A stretch of DNA of 5,065 nt from Mycobacterium sp. GTDB lineage: Bacteria > Actinomycetota > Actinomycetes > Mycobacteriales > Mycobacteriaceae. The stretch spans positions 1 to 5,065 of the forward strand of contig JAFAQO010000680.1 in assembly GCA_019246375.1 (NCBI GenBank). Reading direction: 5' to 3'. The translations under genes were made by a program, and so were the position numbers. Positions within the stretch are counted from its first letter, which is position 1. Every line of letters starts with the position of its first letter. Below are positions 1-4,600 of this stretch, one piece after another. The notes under the pieces are model-generated. The model was not told where the DNA came from, ran no database searches, and worked only from the letters and a program-made list of their open reading frames with translations.

Positions 1-249
1 AGTGTCGCGGCGATAGGCGGCGTTGCAGAAAAACGTCAGCTCCGGTCCCCACGCCATCCACATGGAGAACCGCGAAGACAGCAGGATGTCTACCGCGGTC
101 TGCAAGCTCTGCGGCCATCCGGCCGGCGACCCGAGCGGCGTTGTCGCCCAGTCCACTTGCGCGAGATCACGAGCGAGTTCGGCGTCAGCGCCGAAAATCG
201 CAGCCTCAGCCGCGGTCACCGGCCCGCGCTGAGCGTCCCGAGCACCCAC
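1..249 (-). CDS. PAS-domain sensor protein, N-terminal 83 codons only (histidine kinase or SpoIIE-type phosphatase)
   Basis: The gene starts at 249 and runs off the left edge, so only the first 83 residues are visible. The frame is open throughout. Residues about 33-50 read DWATTPLGSPAGWPQSLQ, followed by a segment with SRFSMWMAWGPELTFF (59-74) and NAAYR (76-80). From established knowledge, this 'DW..TPLG....WP.SL' block followed by 'MW..WGPEL...N.AY' is the usual start of an N-terminal PAS sensor domain found in many soluble sensor histidine kinases and in PAS/GAF/SpoIIE phosphatases. The output domain lies outside the window, so kinase versus phosphatase cannot be decided. I see no signal peptide or membrane segment. 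The GTG start at 249 is chosen because a GGGAGGG ribosome binding site lies 7 nt upstream and an in-frame stop lies at 265-267. A second in-frame GTG at 219 has no good binding site. The gene is co-directional with the 132-codon gene upstream, with a 146-bp gap between them. Confidence 0.82.
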   Translation of the reverse strand, partial: MGARDAQRGPVTAAEAAIFGADAELARDLAQVDWATTPLGSPAGWPQSLQTAVDILLSSRFSMWMAWGPELTFFCNAAYRRDT

Positions 250-287
250 CCGACATCCCTCCCGTCAAGGCCGATCACGCTCCAAGC

Positions 288-320
288 GCCGTCATCTCGC
301 GCAGGACCCCCGATGACGAC
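288..320 (-). promoter_or_regulatory. Inverted repeat upstream of the PAS sensor gene
   Basis: On the minus strand GTCGTCATC (320-312) can pair with GATGACGGC (296-288) to form a 9-bp stem with one G-U pair and a 15-nt loop. It lies in the 146-bp gap between the 132-codon gene and the PAS sensor gene, about 38 nt before the sensor's start. There is no U-run after it, so a classical intrinsic terminator is not supported. It could be a U-less terminator of the upstream gene, an operator, or chance in GC-rich DNA. Nothing else in 250-395 stands out. Confidence 0.28.
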
Positions 321-395
321 CAACGAAGCGGCCGCCGATACCGGAGCGCTGCTCGGCCATGCCACTTTCGGACCCTACCGCAGGCTGATCAGGCC

Positions 396-794
396 CTACT
401 TGGCCGACCGATTGCGCAGTGCATTCATCAATCCCCGCACCGCATGCTCGGCCACCGACAACGGTGACACAACTGTCTCGCCCATGCTCACGATGTCGTC
501 GATCCGGTCGACGATCGCCTCCACCGGTTGGACCAGCGTGATCAGCCGCTGGGCGAGGTCGTCCAGGCTGGCGAGGGTGCCATCTAGGTGGTCAAGGCCG
601 CCTTCCATGCGTTCCACTGTGCTGTTCAATCGCGACAGCGAACTGTTCAGCTCGTTGATGGTGTCGTTCAGCCCGGATAACACGTCTTCGACTTGGCCAA
701 CCGTGATATCGGCGTTCAACGCTGCCTGTGCGAGCGTCTTGATCCGCTTCCGCTCCTGGCCCGGGCCACCGGTTCTGTCTGCCATGACGGCCAT
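396..794 (-). CDS. Hypothetical 132-aa predicted coiled-coil protein (Rv1444c-like)
   Basis: The function is unknown. The protein is acidic and mostly helical in appearance. After a polar N-terminus (residues 1-20), residues about 28-105 show heptad-like spacing of Leu, Ile and Val with few helix breakers (for example ELNSSLSRLNSTVERMEGGL, 48-67), which suggests a coiled coil or helical bundle. The C-terminal part (about 95-125) is amphipathic and contains VVSPLSVAEHAVRG. No signal peptide, transmembrane helix or catalytic motif is visible. From memory it resembles M. tuberculosis Rv1444c, which lies next to devB there, so position and sequence agree. The start at 794 is preferred because GGAGG lies 5 nt upstream. 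An ATG at 824 would add 10 residues but lacks a clear binding site, and the ATG at 785 is 14 nt from the GGAGG. The gap to devB upstream makes separate transcription possible. Confidence 0.85.
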   Translation of the reverse strand: MAVMADRTGGPGQERKRIKTLAQAALNADITVGQVEDVLSGLNDTINELNSSLSRLNSTVERMEGGLDHLDGTLASLDDLAQRLITLVQPVEAIVDRIDDIVSMGETVVSPLSVAEHAVRGLMNALRNRSAK

Positions 795-799
795 TATCG

Positions 800-804
800 C
801 CTCC
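800..804 (-). promoter_or_regulatory. Shine-Dalgarno site deciding the start of the 132-aa protein
   Basis: On the minus strand GGAGG is followed by CGATA and then ATG at 794. The 5-nt spacing supports this ATG over the in-frame ATGs at 824 and 785. Confidence 0.6.
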
Positions 805-1071
805 GGTCCCGATGCGGGCCGCACGGCGGCCAGCAGACGAGCCGGACAAGGTGATTTTGCCGGGCAACTGCTGGAAGCGATGTTGCATCTGATCGGATAT
901 GCAGCAAAGGCAATGCGAGATGCACTGGCGATGCCATGTGCTGACGGTGGACGCAGTCGAACCGGACGTCACTCGCGGAGTCGATGATTATGCGGCCGGC
1001 TATGCCGATGGGCGGGCTGACCGGAAAGGCTAGATCGTCGGCTTTTCCCTCGCTCCGAAAACAGGCGACGG

Positions 1072-1097
1072 GGTCGTGGTTTGGGCGAATCACGACC
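1072..1097 (-). terminator. Possible terminator hairpin after devB
   Basis: On the minus strand, 26 nt after the devB stop, GGTCGTG (1097-1091) can pair with CACGACC (1078-1072) across a 12-nt loop. All 7 pairs are Watson-Crick. No U-tract follows. Mycobacterial terminators often lack one, so the position at the end of the pentose phosphate operon is the main support. Confidence 0.35.
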
Positions 1098-1123
1098 ACC
1101 GCCTATGTTTCGCGGCGAACAAG

Positions 1124-1861
1124 CTACAGCTTGGCCGCGGCTTCGTTGTCGAGCAGCCAGACCGTTTGCTCCCGCCCGACCGCGCCCGCCGCCGGCACCG
1201 CCACCGGGTCGGCGCCGCCGACCGCCGCGGCTACCACGTCGGCCTTGGCTGACCCGGAAACCATCAGCCACACCTCACGAGACCGCTGAATGGCAGGCAG
1301 CGTCAAGGTGATTCGTCGCGGCGGGGGTTTGGGTGAGTCTTCGACTCCGACCACCAGGCGGTTTTTCTCGCGCACCGCCGGAGTGCCCGGGAACAGCGAG
1401 TTAACATGGCCCTCGGGTCCTACACCCAGCAGATGGACATCGAAAGCCGGTGCGGCCTCGCCTGGTTCGGCGTTAGCCGCCAGGAGTTGCTCGTAGGCCA
1501 GCGCTGCAGCGGCCAGGTCGCTGTCGAATTCACCATCGCTGGCAGGCATCGGATGCACATTGCGCGCCGGGATATCAACGTGGTCGAGCAGGGCTTCTCG
1601 CGCCTGCTTGTCATTGCGCTCGTCGTCGTCTTCGGGGACGTAGCGCTCGTCACCCCAGAACACGTGTACTTTCGACCAGTCGATCCGCTGCTGGTGCTTG
1701 CCGAGCTGGCGGAGGATCCCGATGCCGTTACCGCCGCCCGTCAACACGATCAGCGCCCGGTCTCTGGCCGCCACTGCCGCGCCGATGGCGCCGATCAGTC
1801 GTTCGCTTGCCGTCGCGGCGAGCGCGTCGCTGTCGGGAAATGTCTCGATGACGGTGCTCAT
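1124..1861 (-). CDS. devB: 6-phosphogluconolactonase
   Basis: Hydrolyses 6-phosphogluconolactone to 6-phosphogluconate in the cytoplasm, the second step of the oxidative pentose phosphate pathway, directly after Zwf2. The 245-residue length is normal for the family. The glucosamine-6-phosphate isomerase/lactonase fold is marked by TGGG (41-44), [15 protein letters not shown] (62-76), [14 protein letters not shown] (146-159) and a basic [15 protein letters not shown] block (177-191). The usual family motif is GxGxDGHxASLFPG, so here Glu150 replaces Asp and Asn replaces Ala, as I recall for mycobacterial homologues. The start ATG at 1861 has GAGGAGGAG ending 8 nt upstream, supplied by the adjacent MIRU-like element. 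The start overlaps the stop of the mini-ORF in that element (ATGA). The gene ends with TAG and is probably the last gene of the tal-zwf2-opcA-devB operon. It is also called pgl. Confidence 0.96.
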   Translation of the reverse strand: MSTVIETFPDSDALAATASERLIGAIGAAVAARDRALIVLTGGGNGIGILRQLGKHQQRIDWSKVHVFWGDERYVPEDDDERNDKQAREALLDHVDIPARNVHPMPASDGEFDSDLAAAALAYEQLLAANAEPGEAAPAFDVHLLGVGPEGHVNSLFPGTPAVREKNRLVVGVEDSPKPPPRRITLTLPAIQRSREVWLMVSGSAKADVVAAAVGGADPVAVPAAGAVGREQTVWLLDNEAAAKL

Positions 1862-1914
1862 ATGCGCCGCTCCTCCTCATCGCTGCGCTCTGCATCGTCG
1901 CCGGCGCGGCTCAC
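1858..1914 (-). repeat. MIRU-like element at the opcA-devB junction
   Basis: This element fills the whole junction. Read on the minus strand it runs from GTGA, overlapping the opcA stop, to ATGA, overlapping the devB start. Its core, GATGCAGAGCGCAGCGATGA, followed by GGAGGAGCGGCGC, matches my recollection of the mycobacterial interspersed repetitive unit core. It shares the core and right end with the zwf2-opcA element at 2822-2872. It provides the devB ribosome binding site (1870-1878 on the plus strand), 8 nt before the ATG. Internal gaps relative to longer MIRUs would place it in the short class of about 53 bp. Confidence 0.8.
1858..1914 (-). CDS. 18-codon mini-ORF coupling opcA to devB
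   Basis: Starts at the GTG that overlaps the opcA stop (GTGA) and ends at the TGA that overlaps the devB ATG (ATGA). The predicted peptide is [18 protein letters not shown], highly charged. A GGAG lies 5 nt before the GTG, inside the last codons of opcA. The peptide core [12 protein letters not shown] is shared with the zwf2-opcA mini-ORF. The likely role is to keep ribosomes on the message between the two genes, not to make a functional peptide, but this is inference. MIRU-encoded mini-ORFs with overlapping starts and stops are established for this repeat family. Confidence 0.45.
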   Translation of the reverse strand: MSRAGDDAERSDEEERRI

Positions 1915-2822
1915 ATGAACTCCACCCGGTTGATGCCTTCAAGCGCTGAAAGGTAGATGACGTCGGGGTCCAGCCGCCGCAGATCCTCGGCGAGACACTC
2001 ACGAGTTTCCCTGCGGGCTAATGGAAGAAGAGCGTCAGGCCGGGCGGTGCGGCTCAGCGTCGCCGTCACACCCTCCTGCGGGCGGCTCAGCGTCACCGTT
2101 TCGCTCTTGCGTACCAGCTCGACTTTGAGATCCCCGACCGCGCGCCGCACCGGCCCGTCGATCCGGCTCGCCAGCCAGCCCGCCAGCACGTCCAGCGCGG
2201 GCTCGGTCCTCAGGCCGGATACCAGCGCCGACGCGATCGGTTCGTACGGGGGTTGGTCGAGCGCCGAGGTGAGCAGCGCCCGCCAATAGGTGATGCGACT
2301 CCAGGCCAGGTCGGTGTCGCCCGGAGTGTATCCGGGCAGCCTGCTCTTGATCGCCGACAGCGGGTCGACACCGTTGGTGGCATCGGTGATGCGCCGGATC
2401 GCCAACTGGCCCAACGGGTCTGCGGCCGGCACCGCCGGGGCGATATCGGGCCACCACGCCACCACCGGGATATCGGGCAAGAGGAAGGGCACGACGACAC
2501 TGCTGGCGTGTCCCGCCAGGGGACCGGACAGCCGCAGCACGACGACTTCGCCGGCACCGCTATCTCCGCCCACCCGCAGCTGGGCGTCCAGCCGCGGATC
2601 GGCGGCGTCCGGGTCGTCGCTCATCACCACGATCACCCGGCTGGGATGCTCGTGGCTGGCGCAGTTGGCAGCCTCGATGGACTCCTCGACCACGGCGTCG
2701 GTGTCCGGCGCGATGACCAGCGTCAGTACGCGACCGAGCGTTATCGCGCCGACCTTTTCCCGGAGTTCGTCGAGCTCCTTGTTGATTGCGGTGGTGCTGG
2801 TATCGGGCAGGTCGACGATCAT
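1911..2822 (-). CDS. opcA: OpcA, glucose-6-phosphate dehydrogenase assembly/effector protein
   Basis: The 303-residue protein belongs to the OpcA/G6PD-assembly family, which binds glucose-6-phosphate dehydrogenase and promotes its assembly and activity in cyanobacteria and actinobacteria. The family is recognised by HPSRVIVV (59-66), the central LPDIPVVAWWPD block (115-126), the following RRITDATN (143-150), and DLAWSRITYWRALL (171-184). It has no signal peptide or membrane segment, so it is cytoplasmic. It lies directly after zwf2, its expected partner, and before devB. The start ATG at 2822 has GAGGAG 8 nt upstream, provided by the MIRU-like spacer, and overlaps the stop of the mini-ORF there (TGATG). 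The gene ends in ATG-TGA, which forms GTGA with the start of the next mini-ORF. No internal promoter is evident, so it is likely co-transcribed with zwf2. Confidence 0.95.
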   Translation of the reverse strand: MIVDLPDTSTTAINKELDELREKVGAITLGRVLTLVIAPDTDAVVEESIEAANCASHEHPSRVIVVMSDDPDAADPRLDAQLRVGGDSGAGEVVVLRLSGPLAGHASSVVVPFLLPDIPVVAWWPDIAPAVPAADPLGQLAIRRITDATNGVDPLSAIKSRLPGYTPGDTDLAWSRITYWRALLTSALDQPPYEPIASALVSGLRTEPALDVLAGWLASRIDGPVRRAVGDLKVELVRKSETVTLSRPQEGVTATLSRTARPDALLPLARRETRECLAEDLRRLDPDVIYLSALEGINRVEFM

Positions 2823-2872
2823 CAGCGCCGCTCCTCAGCATCGCTGCGCTCTGCAGCGTCGCCGGCGGTCAT
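2822..2872 (-). repeat. MIRU-like element at the zwf2-opcA junction
   Basis: This short repeat occupies the entire junction between zwf2 and opcA. On the minus strand it begins with ATGA over the zwf2 stop and ends with TGATG over the opcA start. The core GCAGAGCGCAGCGATG and the end GAGGAGCGGCGC are shared with the element at 1858-1914. A 6-bp stem (CGCTGC/GCAGCG, 2842-2858, 5-nt loop) forms in this copy but is mostly lost in the other. It supplies the opcA ribosome binding site (2831-2836), spaced 8 nt from the ATG. Confidence 0.8.
2822..2872 (-). CDS. 16-codon mini-ORF coupling zwf2 to opcA
   Basis: ATG at 2872 overlaps the zwf2 stop (ATGA), and the TGA overlaps the opcA start (TGATG). 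The predicted peptide is MTAGDAAERSDAEERR. Its core matches the opcA-devB mini-ORF peptide. The overlaps at both ends allow a terminating ribosome to restart twice without leaving the message. A translational-coupling role is inferred. Whether the peptide itself matters is unknown. Confidence 0.45.
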   Translation of the reverse strand: MTAGDAAERSDAEERR

Positions 2873-4434
2873 GGCCGCCGCCATTCCCGGCCGGTCCTGC
2901 GCAGCATTTCGAACGACGACGCCGGACCCCAGGTGCCGGCCTCATACGGTTCCGGCTTCCCGTGCGCAGCCCAATTGTCGAGCACCGGATCCAATATCTC
3001 CCAAGCCAATTCGACCTCGGCATTGACCGGAAACAGCGACGGTTCACCGAGCAGCACATCGAGGATCAGCCGCTCGTATGCTTCTGGTGAATCTTCGGCG
3101 AACGCGGAGCCGTAGGAGAAGTCCATGTTGACGTCCCGGACTTCCATGGCACTGCCCGGCACTTTCGACCCGAACCTCAGTGTGACGCCTTCGTCGGGCT
3201 GCACTCGGATCACCAGGGCGTTGGCGCCCAGCTCATCGGTCATGGTGGCGTCGAACGGCAGATGCGGGGCGCGTTTGAAGACCAGAGCGATCTCAGTTAC
3301 CCTGCGGCCCAACCGTTTTCCGGTTCGCAGGTAAAACGGCACACCAGCCCAGCGGCGGGTATCGACCTCCAGCGTGATAGCAGCGAATGTCTCGGTGGGG
3401 GAGTCCTTGGAAAAGCCCTCTTCGTCGAGCAGCCCGACAACCTTCTGTCCACCCTGCCAACCGGCGGTGTACTGGCCGCGGCAGGTGGTCTCGTCGAGTG
3501 GCTCGGCGAGTTGCGTCGCCGAGAGCACCTTGATCTTCTCCGCCTGCAACTCCGACGGCTGAAAGCTCACCGGCTCTTCCATGGCCGTGAGCGCCAGCAG
3601 CTGCATGAGGTGGTTCTGAATCACGTCACGGGCAGCGCCGATGCCGTCGTAGTAGCCGGCCCGCCCGCCGAGCCCGATGTCTTCGGCCATGGTGATCTGC
3701 ACGTGGTCGACATAGTGTGCGTTCCAGATCGGGTCGAACAACTGGTTGGCGAACCGCAGCGCCAAGATGTTCTGGACCGTCTCTTTACCCAGGTAGTGAT
3801 CGATCCGGAAAACCGACTCCTCCGGGAAGACGCGGTTGACCACGTGGTTGAGTTCGCGTGCGCTGTCCAGGTCGTGGCCGAACGGTTTCTCGATGACCAC
3901 TCTGCTCCAGCGGTCGTCCTGAGGGCGGGCCAGCCCGGACTCGCACAGCTGTTGGCAAACGACTGGGAAGGACTTGGGCGGGATCGCCAGGTAGAAGGCG
4001 TGGTTGCCGCCGGTGCCGCGCTCGGCGTCGAGCTTGTCCAGGCACTCCGCGAGCCGGGCGAATGCCGCGTCGTCATCGAAACTGCCCGGCACAAACCGGA
4101 ATCCGTCAGCCAGCCGATCCCATATCGCCTGCCGAAACGGGGTGCGCGCATGCTCTTTTACTGCCTCGTATACCACCTGAGCGAAATCCTCATGCGCCCA
4201 ATCCCGGCGGGCGAATCCGACCAAACCGAACGTCGGCGGCAGCAGGCCACGGTTGGCCAGGTCGTAAATGGCCGGCATCACCTTCCTGTGAGCCAGGTCG
4301 CCGGTAACACCGAAGATCACCATGCCGCACGGGCCGGCGATTCGCGGCAGCCGCTTATCCCGCTTGTCCCGCAACGGGTTCTGCCACTGCCCGGCGCCGG
4401 CCGCTCTGGCGGTCCGGGTGCCGGCAGGGCTCAC
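2869..4434 (-). CDS. zwf2: Glucose-6-phosphate 1-dehydrogenase
   Basis: Oxidises glucose-6-phosphate to 6-phosphogluconolactone with reduction of NAD(P), the first step of the oxidative pentose phosphate pathway, in the cytoplasm. The 521-residue length is close to the roughly 500 typical of the family. The N-terminal Rossmann domain carries GVTGDLA (42-48). EKPFGHDL (182-189) and the signature RIDHYLGKE (210-218) form the substrate site, and NHLMQ (274-278) carries His275, which corresponds to the catalytic His240 of the Leuconostoc enzyme. The C-terminal domain contains FYLRTGKRL (367-375). All key residues are present. The GTG start at 4434 is chosen because GAGGAG lies 8 nt upstream, within the last repeat unit, and the GTG overlaps the stop of a leader mini-ORF (GTGA). 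The sequence is nearest to actinobacterial Zwf2. The first about 20 residues appear variable relative to M. tuberculosis. It is followed immediately by its partner opcA. Confidence 0.97.
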   Translation of the reverse strand: MSPAGTRTARAAGAGQWQNPLRDKRDKRLPRIAGPCGMVIFGVTGDLAHRKVMPAIYDLANRGLLPPTFGLVGFARRDWAHEDFAQVVYEAVKEHARTPFRQAIWDRLADGFRFVPGSFDDDAAFARLAECLDKLDAERGTGGNHAFYLAIPPKSFPVVCQQLCESGLARPQDDRWSRVVIEKPFGHDLDSARELNHVVNRVFPEESVFRIDHYLGKETVQNILALRFANQLFDPIWNAHYVDHVQITMAEDIGLGGRAGYYDGIGAARDVIQNHLMQLLALTAMEEPVSFQPSELQAEKIKVLSATQLAEPLDETTCRGQYTAGWQGGQKVVGLLDEEGFSKDSPTETFAAITLEVDTRRWAGVPFYLRTGKRLGRRVTEIALVFKRAPHLPFDATMTDELGANALVIRVQPDEGVTLRFGSKVPGSAMEVRDVNMDFSYGSAFAEDSPEAYERLILDVLLGEPSLFPVNAEVELAWEILDPVLDNWAAHGKPEPYEAGTWGPASSFEMLRRTGREWRRP

Positions 4435-4490
4435 GTGCGCCGCTCCTCGATCCCGGCGGTGCCGGAATCTTCGTCGCCGACGGGGGTCAC
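4431..4490 (-). CDS. 19-codon leader mini-ORF before zwf2
   Basis: The GTG at 4490 overlaps the stop of the previous mini-ORF, and the TGA at 4431-4433 overlaps the zwf2 GTG. The predicted peptide is [19 protein letters not shown]. It has its own GAGGAG 8 nt upstream, in the neighbouring repeat unit. A 56-bp unit with 4-bp NTGA overlaps always yields one complete frame of this size, so each added unit adds one coupled mini-ORF. The role is inferred. Confidence 0.42.
   Translation of the reverse strand: MTPVGDEDSGTAGIEERRT
4443..4468 (-). promoter_or_regulatory. Hairpin plus ribosome binding site upstream of zwf2
   Basis: On the minus strand ATTCCGGC (4468-4461) pairs with GCCGGGAT (4457-4450) across a 3-nt ACC loop, giving 8 pairs with one G-U. 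GAGGAG (4448-4443) follows one nucleotide later, 8 nt before the zwf2 GTG. The same hairpin and binding site recur at 4506-4524 and 4562-4580, one per repeat unit. The hairpin could affect ribosome loading, mRNA stability or RNA processing between tal and zwf2. There is no U-run, so simple termination is not supported. Confidence 0.5.
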
Positions 4491-4600
4491 GTGCGCCGCT
4501 CCTCGATCCCGGCGGTGCCGGAATCTACGTCGCCGACGCGGGTCACGTGCGCCGCTCCTCGATCCCGGCGGTGCCGGAATCTTCGTCGCCGACGCGTCAT
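4487..4600 (-). CDS. 37-codon leader mini-ORF after tal
   Basis: The ATG at 4600 overlaps the tal stop (ATGA), and the frame ends at TGA 4487-4489, overlapping the next mini-ORF start. Because the first repeat unit is 54 bp, its frame misses the expected stop and runs into the second unit, passing in frame through the GTG at 4546. The first half is Arg-rich ([16 protein letters not shown]). The second half is the usual repeat peptide, ending in [10 protein letters not shown]. There is no clear ribosome binding site at the ATG, so it depends on reinitiation after tal. The internal GTG at 4546 has its own GAGGAG and gives a 19-codon product. Confidence 0.35.
   Translation of the reverse strand: MTRRRRRFRHRRDRGAAHVTRVGDVDSGTAGIEERRT

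Larger units (their letters stand above)
795..1123. other. Gap between devB and the 132-aa gene; no convincing gene
   Basis: This 329-bp stretch holds no reading frame with a recognisable product. It contains a hairpin just after devB (1072-1097) and a possible minus-strand -10 box, CATAAT (revcomp of 987-992), without a convincing -35 partner. A 101-codon minus-strand frame (GTG at 1099) ends in TAA overlapping the ATG at 794 as TAATG. Its codon choice is GC3-rich in the first half but poor in the second, its C-terminus is rich in Arg, His and Cys, and it has no evident ribosome binding site. I therefore treat it as non-coding. The gap is the likeliest place for a promoter of the 132-aa gene. 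Confidence 0.5.
4431..4600 (-). repeat. Tandem 56-bp MIRU-related array (three units) between tal and zwf2
   Basis: Three direct repeats fill the junction: 4431-4486 and 4487-4542 (56 bp each) and 4543-4596 (54 bp, two G missing next to tal). The first two differ at only two positions (4471/4527 and 4483/4539). Each unit ends in TCAC or TCAT on the plus strand, giving GTGA or ATGA stop/start overlaps on the coding strand. The outer parts (GGCGACG and GAGGAGCGGCGC) match the MIRU-like elements at the other two junctions, but the core is different and holds a tight hairpin. Near-identical tandem units suggest recent amplification, so copy number may vary between strains. Confidence 0.85.

Noticed and set aside
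157..987. 276-codon plus-strand open frame
   Set aside because: It runs antisense across the PAS fragment, the 132-aa gene and the gap. The product is Ser/Arg/Pro-rich low-complexity with no family resemblance, as expected of a shadow frame in high-GC DNA.
987..992. Minus-strand CATAAT as a promoter -10 box for the 132-aa gene
   Set aside because: The hexamer is a good match, but no TTGACA-like box lies 16-19 nt upstream, so it is mentioned only in the gap entry and not called as a promoter.
2253..3090. Two overlapping plus-strand frames opposite opcA (257 and 266 codons)
   Set aside because: Antisense shadows of opcA and the 3' end of zwf2, with biased, low-complexity composition and no recognisable domain.
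2869..4434. Possible damage or missing catalytic residues in zwf2
   Set aside because: GVTGDLA, RIDHYLGKE and NHLMQ are all intact and the length is normal, so the enzyme looks functional.
4431..4600. CRISPR array
   Set aside because: The repeats are directly adjacent with no unique spacers, the units are 54-56 bp, and they lie inside an operon. This is a tandem MIRU-type repeat.
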